From positions 654,605-718,604 of the forward strand of contig NZ_JAAAXJ010000001.1 in assembly GCF_009910705.1 (NCBI RefSeq): a stretch of DNA of 64,000 nucleotides, in the 5' to 3' direction. This document shows, piece after piece, positions 13,101-21,264 of this stretch. The DNA comes from Microvirga arsenatis (GTDB lineage Bacteria > Pseudomonadota > Alphaproteobacteria > Rhizobiales > Beijerinckiaceae). Both the position numbers and the translations under genes were made by a program. How positions within the stretch are numbered: position 1 is the first letter of the stretch; every line of letters begins with the position of its first letter. The notes under the pieces are model-generated. The model saw nothing but the letters and a program-made list of their open reading frames with translations. It did no database searches and was not told the DNA's origin.

Positions 13101-16100
13101 CCAACACCCTCGAAGGGGGCGGTGGAAACGACTTGCTGCAAGGCAATGGCGGCGCCGACGTCCTTAAGGGGGGGGACGGAGCCGATGATCTGCAGGGCGG
13201 GTCGGGCGACGACACCTACTATGTCGATCTCGACGACAAGGTCACCGACAGCTCAGGCACCGACACCCTCATCGCTACGAAGTCCGGAACATACAGGCTC
13301 GGAACGGACATCGAGAACGGCGGCATCGACACGGGCGCCGAAGGCGTGACCCTGATCGGCAATGACGGCGGCAATGCGCTGACCGGCAACAATTTCGCCA
13401 ATACGATCAGGGGCGGTGGCGGCAACGACTCCATCGACGGGAAGGACGGAGCTGACCGGCTCGAAGGAGAGATCGGCGACGACACGCTCGACGGCGGTGC
13501 TGGGAATGACACCCTCTACGGCGGAGCAGGCAACGACAGCATCGACGGCGGCAACGACAACGATGAATTGTTCGGCGGAGACGGTGCCGATACTCTTAAG
13601 GGCGGCGACGGCGACGACACGCTGAACGGTGGCTCGGGCGAGGCGAACACCCTCGAAGGCGGCCTCGGCAATGATGTCTATTATGTCCGAGCCGGTGATA
13701 CCGTGGAGGATATGGGCGGCAGCAACGATACCGCCTATGTCTACAGAGGAACGTTCGCTAGCCAGGCGCAGTACGACGCTTTTGTGCTCTCTCTGCAGAG
13801 AGACAAGGGCATCGAGAACATTGTCCTGATCAGAGACATTTCCGAGACCGGCGACGATGGCGACAACACGCTCAACGGCGGCGAGGGCAACGATACCCTT
13901 GATGGCGGCAAGGGCAACGACGTCATCAACGGAAAAGGCGGCGATGACGTTCTCACCGGCGGCGAGGGCAACGACATCCTCAACGGCGGCCTCGGCAACG
14001 ACATCATGACCGGAGGCTCCGGCAACGATATCTACCACGTCCACGACGAGGGCGACGTCATCGTCGAGGATATTGCGGAGAGCGGCGGCACCGCGGACAA
14101 GGCCTATATCCACATCGGCAAGTACGAGCTTCAGGATACCGTCGGCGTCGAGATTCTCGAGGTCGGCGACAAGGTGACGTTCGGCGTCCAGATCACCGGC
14201 AACATGTTCGCCAATACGATCATTGGCGGCGTGGGCAACGATTCGCTCAACGGCGCTGGCGGGAACGACTCGATCGTGGGCCAAGACGGCGACGATACCC
14301 TCGACGGCGGCGACGGTGATGACACGCTCGAAGGCGGCATTGGCAACGACACCTATCATGTCTACGGCAGCGAGAAGATCATTGACGCTGACGGGGACGA
14401 GGACACGGTCGTCGTGTTCACGTCCGGCGTGTACACGCTGGGCGGCAGCATAGAGAACGGCAAGGTCGGCGGGAACACCACCGGCGTCCACCTGGTCGGC
14501 AACAGCCAGGGCAACGACCTCACCGGCAACAACGAGGCGAACACCCTCGACGGCGCCGGCGGCAGCGACTCTCTGGCCGGACATGATGGCGTGGACTCGC
14601 TTGTCGGCGGGGAAGGCGACGACACGCTGGATGGCGGCGTCGGGGCCGATATCCTGGTTGGCGGTTCCGGCGATGACATCTATTACCTTGACGACGCTGG
14701 GGATGATGTCACCGACGCGAGTGGTGCCCTGGACAAGGTCATCATCACCGCCTCCGGCACTTACAACATCTCGACCGGGATCGAGGAGATCGAGATCCAG
14801 GCAGGGGTCACCGACGTGCATGTGATCGGCACGGATGACGCCGACAAAATCACGGGCAACAACGAAGCCAATACACTGCACGGTGCAGGCGGCGGCGACA
14901 CTCTGGAGGGTCACGATGGCATCGACGAACTCGCCGGCGGCGAAGGCAGCGATTCGCTCGACGGCGGCGAGGGCAACGACATCCTGGATGGTGGATCAGA
15001 CACTGACACGCTGAGAGGCGGGCAGGGCGATGACACCTACCATGTGACCACGGGCGACCACGTGCATGAAACGACTAGCGGTGGAACCGATACCGTGATC
15101 GCTCATGGCAGCTTCACCCTGGATACGGACGAAGAAGTGGAGGTTCTGAAGCTGGATGCGGCTGCGGGAGGTGGAAACACGCTCTCCGGCAACAACCTCG
15201 GGAACGCCGTCGAAGGCAACGACAGCGGCAACACCCTTAATGGCGGCGGCGGCGACGACGGCGTCACCGGCGGTGCCGGCAACGACCTCCTCGACGGTGG
15301 TGAGGGCAACGACGTCATGACCGGCGGCGCCGGCAACGACACCTACGTCATCGATAGCGATGGCGACACAGTGCTCGAAGATGACGATGAGGCAGGCGGC
15401 AAGGACACTATCGTTACCAGCATTGACTTCACATTGGAGGAGCAGAGCGGCGTCGAGGTCGTTCAAGCGGGAGACGGCGAAGATCCGATCAACGTCACCG
15501 GCAGTGATCTCGAGGGCAACATCCTCATCGGCAACGACGGAGCCAACGATCTCGACGGCCGGGGCGGTAACGACACCCTGAACGGTGGTGCCGGAATCGA
15601 TCGGCTCTTTGGTGGCGATGGTGACGACAACCTCGATGGCGGTGCCGACGACGACCTTCTCATTGGCGGCGACGGCAATGACATTATGAATGGCGGAGCC
15701 GACAACGACGTCCTGCGCGGCGGCGACGGCAGCGACGAGCTCATCGGCGGCGACGGCAACGACACGCTCAACGGCGGCCTGATCGATGAGAATGGCGAAG
15801 TTAGCGGCGATGGTGCGGCGGACACGCTTCACGCTGGTGCAGGCGACGACGTCTACTACCTGATGGATGCTGCTGACGTCATCGAGTTCGGTGACGAGGC
15901 CGATGGAGGCTTCGACAAGGTTTATATCTTGTCGAAGAACTTCATGAATGGGGATCAAGTCGATTGGAAGGCGATTCAGGCTTTTGCCGAGCAGCATTGG
16001 GGGAAAGGCATCGAAGAGATCTACATCGACGATAGCGAGAATCCCTACGGAGGCCAGGGCAGCGGACTGGACGACGTCTACGAGATCTTTGTCGGCGATG

Positions 16101-17605
16101 AGATCAAGGACGAGCCTCTCGATCCTGAGAAAGGCGGAAGCCAGGATCGGGCTAACGTTCATATCGCGAGCTATACCCTCGATGACAAGTTTGGCGTCGA
16201 GATTCTCTCGGTGGTCGATGGTCTCGATTTCGACGTCGAACTGATCGGCAACAACCAAGCCAACACCATCTACGGCAGCACGCGTAACGACACCCTCAGG
16301 GGCGGTGCAGGCAACGATCTTATCTCCGATGATGAGGAGGATGGATCGAACGCCGGCAGCGGCAGCGACTTACTCGATGGCGGAGATGGCGAGGACACGC
16401 TCATGGGCGGACTCGGCAACGACATACTCCAAGGTGGTGCCGACAACGACACGCTCCTCGGCGGGGATGGAGATGACCTTCTTGAAGGTGGAACAGGCAA
16501 TGACTCTCTCGAAGGCGGAGAGGGCAACGACATTCTCACTGGTGGCACGTTCGACAGTAGGGGTAATGCGATAGGCGATGGATTCGCTGATACTCTTCGC
16601 GGAGGAGCAGGCAATGACGCCTACTACCTTATGGATGCTGGAGATGTCATCGAATTCGACCAAGGCGGCGATCTAGGCGACGACGTTGTTTACGCTCTAT
16701 CGAGGAATATCGGCGACGACGCTGCGGTACACGTTTTTGTCTCTAACCTGAGGAGCAACGGTATCGAACGTGTCTTTATCGATGGGCTTCTCTATGACGG
16801 TAGCAGCCAAAGTCCGTCTGATATTCGCCTGTCCAGCAACTGGGTTCAGGAATTATCACGCGACAACTCCAACATAGCGTCGCTGTCGGTAAACGTGAAC
16901 ACAGGTCACACTTACACCTACAAGATTGGCATCGATAATGGCGATGGCACTATGAGGTGGGTAGATACAGATGGTCGCTTCAAGATAGTCGTGGTTAACG
17001 GAACTGCCCGCCTACAGGTCGCAGATAGTTCAAAGCTCGACCATGAGAACATTCGTACGCACTTGATTACGCTCCAGGTTACGGACGATGTAACTGGCAC
17101 GCAATTCGTCGAGTCAAACATCAGAATCGTCGTACGTGATTGGCTGAACGAGACCTATCGGACTGCAAAGTCAAGCGATGACGTATTCAAAGGTGGAATC
17201 GGAGACGACTCCTACTTTGGAGGTGGCGGATCGGATACATTCATTGGCGCACGTGGAGCCGACTTCTTCAATGGCGGAGTTGGAGGTGACAAATTCGTAT
17301 TCACTACCAATCCCGTGGCGGCAGAAGTCGATACAATCGCTGATTTCTCCATAGGTGAGGACAAGATCCACCTGTCCTCAGAAATCTTCGACCTTCTAGG
17401 TCGGATCGGACAAGGTCTTGATGCAGACACCTTCTTCGCAGGAGTGCAGGCCCAATCGGCTACGCATCGCATCATCTACGACAACACCGGAGATGTTGGC
17501 GTTCTCCTCTACGATGCAGATGGGTCTGGCCAAAAGGCTGCCGTTGCGATCGCCAAGCTGACGAACAAGGCCAACCTGTCGTTCAACGACTTCCTTGTCA
17601 TCTGA
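7142..17605 (+). CDS. Giant RTX calcium-binding repeat protein with propeller-like head, predicted type I secretion substrate
   Basis: About 3487 residues, by far the largest gene here. The ATG at 7142 is preferred because GGAG lies at 7132-7135, 6 nt ahead; a GTG at 7130 is possible but has no clear Shine-Dalgarno. Residues ~1-387 carry about six repeats of the type 'DG-x-hydrophobic-VTW / I-x-A-Q', suggesting a beta-propeller. From ~404 to ~3190 come RTX nonapeptides (GGxGxDxLx). They are first interleaved with three DTASY...GDTFNSIE modules, then with about 21 modules beginning DTYYVD and containing GTYTL and LTGN. Residues ~3240-3340 resemble a cadherin-like domain. The last ~140 residues are a final RTX hairpin, FVFTT...DTIADFS, LYDADGSG and the ending FNDFLVI, as in serralysin-type secretion tails. 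No signal peptide is seen. Probably exported and calcium-folded outside the cell as an adhesin or surface protein; function is inferred. Confidence 0.9.
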   Translation: MAGGPTRWNDENWVHNVEQTQNRVAMAIAPDGSVMTVWEQWDPIQGITKIVGQIVAFDGTLIKSAFDISTYGGMPAQSRPSIAALPDGKFAIAFDQGAGIITTLINADGSSAGGNAILPTDGFPSDAEVIANAGDSYSILFEENSQVKIQSFSASGVSLGDPVVVASPKIGMNPIDVVGSSFGMFGRACAVTYSGQIGDYLYTEIVLRIQTNEFPSRDLTISLKTSSTYQFGAELKDVEITTLHDGTILVTWLEASSTTGVSMRAQVVDGNGNRVGSEFTIDSTIADIESKPVVASIPNFDGSPGSTKFVVAWVEQQGGTSIIKAQKFSAPGEKDGSAFVVSTYVGGAQIDPQIISHGDGRFTISWTTAWSEHGGYIRSQTFDTRSIAGILWTGKAAGDNYAGTIGADRIIGLDGADRLSGHHGDDALEGGGDNDTLKGGSGNDVLNGGAGADHLDGGAGQDTASYWDSGSVEIYLLYSGSVNKGAAAGDTFNSIEVIAGSHWQDTIEGNDQNNNFWGDRENDRLVGWGGNDTLSGADGDDTLSGGSGADNMDGGADFDVVDYSQANAAITLDLLDGSRNAGDAVGDTFNSIERFNGTSHGDHLYGTNRTDQGDRLYGGSGADFINGRDGADILHGEEGSDILIGGQGGDQLDGGIGGDTADYSTAGSKILVDRDAMHLNQGDAAGDTYTSIEAVSGSLHDDTLLGGDALADQLYGHGGKDRIDGRGGADSLRGGSDNDTIIGGSGNDTLDGGDDDDSLTGGTQNDSLTGSAGHDELAGDSGDDTLDGGEGNDHLKGGSDADTLIGGAGNDTLDGGSEIDHMTGGAGDDTYYLTSLFDVFVETTAPAGGTNDTAIVNFDYTLSDGTGVEILKAIEGESTINLSGRNEANTIIGNDGVNSIDGGSGNDTLIGNRGNDILRGGSGNDELSGGADNDTYYVDLNDTVIEDKESTIGGSADRIIATVSGTYTLATGIESGEIDTDVTGVTLTGNGLDNKLTGNNKDNGLLGGSGNDTLDGGGGNDLLIGGEGADSMVGGDGDDTYHIDLSDKIDADKSGSKDQVNLVEAGKYTLVSGIEIGSAYNLSESYHIIGNEISNELNGGNIADTLEGGIGNDTLNGRGGNDILEGGTGNDSLVGGAGNDTLRGGSENDVLAGGADNDTYYVDLDYINKNDTVTEDGDSLAGGSADRIIATVAGTYTLVTGIENGEIGGSGEGYHLIGNTLENRLTGNNAANSLDGSSGNDTLVGKDGSDTLNGGSGVDYMIGGAGDDVYWVDSEDDVVDETDGSGEDLVETSATYSIEGRANVEHIRANGAANISLTGNGLGNRLTGNSGNNTLNGKGGADTLIGGKGDDTYIIDDPADSIHESFGTIEGGGTDTVKTSVSFSIATYGDIENIQATDKADVTLTGNGLGNRITGNSGSNTLIGNGGNDILDGATGADVMRGGTGSDIYFVDDSSDQVLEDSTDGGRDTIHTNKSYRLAEDAAVEELFGAGTADLSLEGNKFANSITGATGNDQLIGGDESDTLNGGGGRDSLEGGSDNDTLRGGADNDTLDGGTGIDSMEGGAGNDVYRVDSGSDTVDETGADTDDLIETTVSYSLETLTRVEHLTALRAGNISLTGNSSGNRLTGNSGSNALDGKGGVDTLDGGGGSDTYYLDNQNDVVVESKDSATGGTADKVIITASGTYTMADGVENAEIQADVTDVHVIGNVEANTITGNNKDNTLDGGGGIDDLYGKDGNDTYHVGTGDRVYEATGQGLDTIIAHASFTLALNQEVETLRLHGSAGGGNTLSGNNLGNVVEGNDSGNSLYGGGGDDKVAGGSGSDVLKGDAGADTLNGGGGSDTYYVDANDAVEEDTGGDDDLIIVIGTGEYTLAGGVEDGRIQDNVSLVHLIGNTQANELTGNELANTLDGGLGADTLDGGDGSDTYYVDAKDIVNGDAGGTSDKVIVTETGTYTLASGIEIGEIQSEIGGVTLKGNGDANTLTGNETANTLEGGGGNDLLQGNGGADVLKGGDGADDLQGGSGDDTYYVDLDDKVTDSSGTDTLIATKSGTYRLGTDIENGGIDTGAEGVTLIGNDGGNALTGNNFANTIRGGGGNDSIDGKDGADRLEGEIGDDTLDGGAGNDTLYGGAGNDSIDGGNDNDELFGGDGADTLKGGDGDDTLNGGSGEANTLEGGLGNDVYYVRAGDTVEDMGGSNDTAYVYRGTFASQAQYDAFVLSLQRDKGIENIVLIRDISETGDDGDNTLNGGEGNDTLDGGKGNDVINGKGGDDVLTGGEGNDILNGGLGNDIMTGGSGNDIYHVHDEGDVIVEDIAESGGTADKAYIHIGKYELQDTVGVEILEVGDKVTFGVQITGNMFANTIIGGVGNDSLNGAGGNDSIVGQDGDDTLDGGDGDDTLEGGIGNDTYHVYGSEKIIDADGDEDTVVVFTSGVYTLGGSIENGKVGGNTTGVHLVGNSQGNDLTGNNEANTLDGAGGSDSLAGHDGVDSLVGGEGDDTLDGGVGADILVGGSGDDIYYLDDAGDDVTDASGALDKVIITASGTYNISTGIEEIEIQAGVTDVHVIGTDDADKITGNNEANTLHGAGGGDTLEGHDGIDELAGGEGSDSLDGGEGNDILDGGSDTDTLRGGQGDDTYHVTTGDHVHETTSGGTDTVIAHGSFTLDTDEEVEVLKLDAAAGGGNTLSGNNLGNAVEGNDSGNTLNGGGGDDGVTGGAGNDLLDGGEGNDVMTGGAGNDTYVIDSDGDTVLEDDDEAGGKDTIVTSIDFTLEEQSGVEVVQAGDGEDPINVTGSDLEGNILIGNDGANDLDGRGGNDTLNGGAGIDRLFGGDGDDNLDGGADDDLLIGGDGNDIMNGGADNDVLRGGDGSDELIGGDGNDTLNGGLIDENGEVSGDGAADTLHAGAGDDVYYLMDAADVIEFGDEADGGFDKVYILSKNFMNGDQVDWKAIQAFAEQHWGKGIEEIYIDDSENPYGGQGSGLDDVYEIFVGDEIKDEPLDPEKGGSQDRANVHIASYTLDDKFGVEILSVVDGLDFDVELIGNNQANTIYGSTRNDTLRGGAGNDLISDDEEDGSNAGSGSDLLDGGDGEDTLMGGLGNDILQGGADNDTLLGGDGDDLLEGGTGNDSLEGGEGNDILTGGTFDSRGNAIGDGFADTLRGGAGNDAYYLMDAGDVIEFDQGGDLGDDVVYALSRNIGDDAAVHVFVSNLRSNGIERVFIDGLLYDGSSQSPSDIRLSSNWVQELSRDNSNIASLSVNVNTGHTYTYKIGIDNGDGTMRWVDTDGRFKIVVVNGTARLQVADSSKLDHENIRTHLITLQVTDDVTGTQFVESNIRIVVRDWLNETYRTAKSSDDVFKGGIGDDSYFGGGGSDTFIGARGADFFNGGVGGDKFVFTTNPVAAEVDTIADFSIGEDKIHLSSEIFDLLGRIGQGLDADTFFAGVQAQSATHRIIYDNTGDVGVLLYDADGSGQKAAVAIAKLTNKANLSFNDFLVI
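8340..16720 (+). repeat. RTX super-repeat array inside the giant gene
   Basis: The coding sequence is built from tandem nonapeptide-type repeats and larger composite units. 'D-[TV]-Y-x-V/L-[DT]' boxes recur at about 9625, 9941, 10253, 10610, 10939, 11189, 11479, 11838, 12088, 12351, 12657, 12907, 13208, 13670, 14023, 14347, 14671, 15029, 15338, 15845 and 16615, roughly every 250-360 bp with longer gaps near the end. Each is followed by a ~60-residue non-RTX segment and then fresh GGxGxD repeats. Confidence 0.85.
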
Positions 17606-17618
17606 CATCGACAACTTT

Positions 17619-17643
17619 CGGGAGGCCTGCCTCCCGTTTTCTT
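17619..17643 (+). terminator. Rho-independent terminator after giant RTX gene
   Basis: Stem CGGGAGG (17619-17625) pairs with CCTCCCG (17630-17636), followed by TTTTCTT. It lies 14 bp past the stop codon and separates the giant gene from the downstream cadherin/RTX gene. Confidence 0.75.
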
Positions 17644-17694
17644 CACATGAGCACATTGCTCGCAAGGCTCAACGTTAATATGGGGGTTTAAAAA

Positions 17695-20600
17695 ATGCCT
17701 GAATTCTTCTTCCTCGAAATGCAGGGCGTGAATGGCTATACGACACAGTCCGGCAATCCAGCTGCCCTGAACATTCCGGAGAATATCGCTACTGGGACAA
17801 TTGTCGCAAAAATTACCGGGTGGGAGCCCGGAGAGGATCACACGCGCTTTGATATTACACCGCTTACGGATCCTGGAGCGGCCGGGGACGACTTTGGCCG
17901 ATACGGGATTATGCAGGCAACCACCAACGGCCCTGGATCTCCTCCTCAATGGAATGCAGGCGATTGGGTTGTTTACATCAAGAATGGCGGCCCCATTAAT
18001 TTCAATTCCGAAGATAAGGATGGCCCAAACGATCTTTGGTACAATCAGATCGACTTTAAAGTTACTCCGAAATCTGGGTATACACCTATTGCCGAATACG
18101 AAGTCAAGTATACATTCAACATCCAAAATGCGAATGATGCTCCTACGGATCTGCAATACGCCACCGTCTACACCCTAAACGAGAATGCATCCCAGGGTGA
18201 TGTAATCGCAACCGGGATCACTGTCACGGATGAGGATCAGCTTCAGAATTTCCGGGATTTTCGCTATGCTCTCGTAAATTCCGACGGTTCGCCTTACACT
18301 GGGACTAACTATCAGATTAACTCAACCACTGGGGTTATTACTGTAGGACCCGGTGGGCTCCCTGATGTAACCGTTCCCACTCCTGTGACCTTGCATGTGC
18401 GGGTGACTGACATGGGCGGTGCGGGTGCGTCTTACAGAGAAAGCGTGACGTTCACTGTCAACCCTGTGGCGACTAACGATCCTCCAAGCAATCCTGCCGT
18501 TCAGGGAACGGTTGCAACGCTCGATGAAGAGGCCACGATACCCGCGACAACGGTCATTGCTCGTGTGCAGTCGACTGACGATGGTATCGGCGGCGCTTTG
18601 CGTTATGAGCTGGTCAGCAATCCTGGGGGGCTGTTCGGACTTGATGCACAGACTGGCGAGATCAGGTTCACCGGTGGACGGCAGGACTATGAGAACAACG
18701 CGAATCTTCAGGTTGAGAGTCCTGGAACTCCACAGGAGCGCAAGTTCTTCAACGTGACTGTCAGGGCGGTTGAAAGTGGGCAGGGAGGCTTGCAGTCTGG
18801 CACAACCCAGGTGAAGGTCTACTTGAACAATGTGAATGATGCTCCGAGAGCGTGGCTGAACACTGTAGACAACAATCAAGTTACGATTCAGGAAAATCGG
18901 CCTACGAACTTTCAAGTCGCTCAACTGGTCGCTTCCGATCCCGATGGGAACCATCCGCAATGGGGTGGTCCGTTCACTTACCGGATCGATACGACCGACT
19001 CCCAGACTCCCTATGCGTCGTTGTACGATATCGTCAGCAATGGCGGTGTCTGGACCCTCGTCGTCAAGGGAACGATCGATTACGACGCTCTCCCGGCAGG
19101 TCAGAAGCGACACTTGATCAAGATCATCGCGAGGGACAACAGCGGCGCTGAAGGCTCTCAATACGTCACCATTAATCTGACAAACGACCCGAGCGACGAC
19201 CAAAGCAACAACCCTCCGACTGCCCCGACCATTGTCGGCGGGAATGTCCTAGCTCTGACAGAAGATCTGGCCGGGACCGTGAACGTCGCGACTGTTCAGT
19301 CGACTGACGACGGATTTGGCGGAACAACGCTAGGGTATGAGTTGCTCAACACCTTCGGGGGCCTTTTCTCCGTAAACTCGTCGGGTGTCATAACTTTCAA
19401 CGGAACCGCTCAGAACTATGAGAACAACCCGAACCTGATGGTGGAGGACGCCGGAACTGCGCAAGAGCGCAAGTACTTCAATGTGCAGGTGCGTGCGAGG
19501 GAGAGCGGTACGGGTGGTCTGACCTCTGCTCCGACTACTGTGAAGGTCTACCTCAACGACAGGAACGAGGCGATCTCGGATGCGACCTATAACGTGAGCC
19601 CGATCAGTGAAAACGCGAATGTCGGGGCGACAGTAGGTACGGTGCAATCTATTACGGACCCCGACACAGCTCCTGCGACCCGCAATTACCAGTATACGCT
19701 CGTTGACCGCAATGGGGTCGAGATTACCGGCGCGTACAACTTCGCGGTGAATGCGGCTACAGGAGCAATCACAGTCGGGCAGCTCGGCCTGCCCGACGTG
19801 AATCAGCCGACCGACGTTGAGGTTTATGTACGTATTGCTGACGGCAGCTTCTCTCATACGGAGACCGTGACCGTCCGCATTAACCCTGTAACTGCTTCTC
19901 AGAACCAAGCTCCGAACGACATCCTCGTTCTGAGCGGTGGCACGGTTCAGGAACTGGCAGGCGCCAGCAGCACAGGCGCCAACACTGTAGTTGCCACGCT
20001 TGGCGCCCAAGATCCCAACGACACCAGTGGCTTTGTCTACTCGATCGTTAATCCAGATGGGCGCTTCGCGATCAGCGGCAACCAGATCGTGGTTGCGAAC
20101 GGCGTCATGCTCGATGCGGAACAGAGTCTATCGCATGTGGTGAGGGTACGCGTCACTGATAAGTCAGGGGCCGGACTATCATATGAGGAGAATATCACCA
20201 TCAATGTTGCCGACATCAACCCGGAGACGATGTTGGCCGCGAGTGCCAGCCCGCTCAACGATGTGATCAAGGGCAGCAAGACGGGCAACTTCAAGGACAC
20301 ATTCTTTGGTGGCCTGGGCGATGACAAGCTCTGGGGGGGGTACGGCAACGACACGCTCTGGGGTGGCGTCGGCAAGGACGTGTTCGTCTTCGACGGCAAG
20401 CTCGGAACGTCCTCGACGGACCGGCGGGTCAACTACGACACGATCAAGGACTACAGCGTCAAGGATGACTCGATCTGGCTCGACAACGACCTGTTCAAGT
20501 CGAACAAGAAGCTCTATGGCTTGATCAAGAAGGGCACGGAAATCATCCCGCTGAAGATGGACAAGAAATTCTTCACGGTCGGCGCCAAGGCAAAGGATCA

Positions 20601-20748
20601 GGACGACTACTTCGTCTACGACTCCAAGAAGCGCGTGCTCTACTATGACGCCGACGGCTCAGGCTCGAAGGCGGCCATCGAAATGGCGAACTTCACCAAT
20701 AACAAGGCCTTGAGGGGCTTCAACCACAAGGAAGTCCTGTTCATTTAG
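17695..20748 (+). CDS. Cadherin-like repeat protein with C-terminal RTX and type I secretion-type tail
   Basis: 1017 residues. The ATG at 17695 follows GGGGG at 17682-17686. No classical signal peptide is present. Residues ~140-840 are cadherin-like beta-sandwich modules with calcium-ligand motifs such as DEDQ, STDDG, DPDG and NDAP at domain ends. Two module types occur twice in mirrored order (A-B-C-B-A-D). A short RTX block (GGLGDDKLWGG, GGVGKDVFVFDG) begins near residue 860. The last ~110 residues (DTIKDYS, YYDADGSGSKAA, final KEVLFI) match the tails of the other two RTX proteins. Likely a secreted adhesin or surface protein; no enzyme motif is visible. It follows the giant gene by 89 bp but a terminator lies between, so it may have its own promoter. 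Confidence 0.88.
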   Translation: MPEFFFLEMQGVNGYTTQSGNPAALNIPENIATGTIVAKITGWEPGEDHTRFDITPLTDPGAAGDDFGRYGIMQATTNGPGSPPQWNAGDWVVYIKNGGPINFNSEDKDGPNDLWYNQIDFKVTPKSGYTPIAEYEVKYTFNIQNANDAPTDLQYATVYTLNENASQGDVIATGITVTDEDQLQNFRDFRYALVNSDGSPYTGTNYQINSTTGVITVGPGGLPDVTVPTPVTLHVRVTDMGGAGASYRESVTFTVNPVATNDPPSNPAVQGTVATLDEEATIPATTVIARVQSTDDGIGGALRYELVSNPGGLFGLDAQTGEIRFTGGRQDYENNANLQVESPGTPQERKFFNVTVRAVESGQGGLQSGTTQVKVYLNNVNDAPRAWLNTVDNNQVTIQENRPTNFQVAQLVASDPDGNHPQWGGPFTYRIDTTDSQTPYASLYDIVSNGGVWTLVVKGTIDYDALPAGQKRHLIKIIARDNSGAEGSQYVTINLTNDPSDDQSNNPPTAPTIVGGNVLALTEDLAGTVNVATVQSTDDGFGGTTLGYELLNTFGGLFSVNSSGVITFNGTAQNYENNPNLMVEDAGTAQERKYFNVQVRARESGTGGLTSAPTTVKVYLNDRNEAISDATYNVSPISENANVGATVGTVQSITDPDTAPATRNYQYTLVDRNGVEITGAYNFAVNAATGAITVGQLGLPDVNQPTDVEVYVRIADGSFSHTETVTVRINPVTASQNQAPNDILVLSGGTVQELAGASSTGANTVVATLGAQDPNDTSGFVYSIVNPDGRFAISGNQIVVANGVMLDAEQSLSHVVRVRVTDKSGAGLSYEENITINVADINPETMLAASASPLNDVIKGSKTGNFKDTFFGGLGDDKLWGGYGNDTLWGGVGKDVFVFDGKLGTSSTDRRVNYDTIKDYSVKDDSIWLDNDLFKSNKKLYGLIKKGTEIIPLKMDKKFFTVGAKAKDQDDYFVYDSKKRVLYYDADGSGSKAAIEMANFTNNKALRGFNHKEVLFI

Positions 20749-20778
20749 GATAGATTTGCAACGCTATAATGAGTACTG

Positions 20779-20812
20779 TGCCGGCCTCTCGCGAGGCCGG
20801 CATATCTGTTTC
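20779..20812 (+). terminator. Terminator after cadherin/RTX gene
   Basis: A perfect 10-bp stem, TGCCGGCCTC (20779-20788) with GAGGCCGGCA (20793-20802) and loop TCGC, is followed by a T-rich stretch TATCTGTTTCT. It lies 30 bp after the stop codon. Confidence 0.7.
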
Positions 20813-21198
20813 TGTCAGGACGTGGGAGGAGCGGGATGCCGCCTTACTCCCACTTCTCACATGTGAGATTTGCTGCCCTGCTGCTCGAGCATGCACCTCG
20901 TCAGCCATCACCCCGGAAGCGCTTTACCTGCCAGCGTCTGGGTATGCTCCCGTCATTTTCGACAGTGAGGCGAGGGTTCAGGACCGAATGGGTTGGCCCG
21001 TCTTCCGGTCCACAACAGGGGCTACATGGGAAAAGCATTGCTGGATATTGACCCGATTATTGCTCAACGGAGAGTACCGAACTGTCGATATGCGCGCCTG
21101 CTCCGCCGGGCAGTGAAGATCACGCTTCCGGGTTCTCTAGAAGATCGAAGCCGTCCAGCCAGAGCTGTCGTCGGGCAACGCAGCACCCTGTTCAGCAC
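20813..21198. other. Gene-poor stretch between two convergent RTX genes
   Basis: About 390 bp between the two terminators. Open frames of 115 and 70 codons exist on the plus strand. The first begins inside the terminator hairpin and neither shows a recognisable motif or good ribosome site. I see no RNA gene or mobile-element ends. It may be an eroded remnant, but nothing specific supports that. Confidence 0.5.
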
Positions 21199-21230
21199 AA
21201 AATGAAAACGCTCCGGCTTGGGCCGGAGCG
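21199..21230 (-). terminator. Terminator of the minus-strand RTX gene
   Basis: Stem CGCTCCGGC (21209-21217) pairs perfectly with GCCGGAGCG (21222-21230). Read on the minus strand it is followed by TTTTCATTTT. It lies 34 bp past the stop codon at 21265. Confidence 0.8.
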
Positions 21231-21264
21231 GTCTTGATATGCTCTTCTTGTCGCGTGCTGCTGA

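Noticed and set aside
8340..16720. Repeat array considered as a CRISPR
   Set aside because: The repeats are in-frame protein-coding RTX units of variable sequence, not short identical repeats with unique spacers, and no cas genes are present.
20769..21116. 115-codon frame between the RTX genes
   Set aside because: Its start lies in the terminator hairpin of the preceding gene, and it has no motif or ribosome site. I do not call it a gene.
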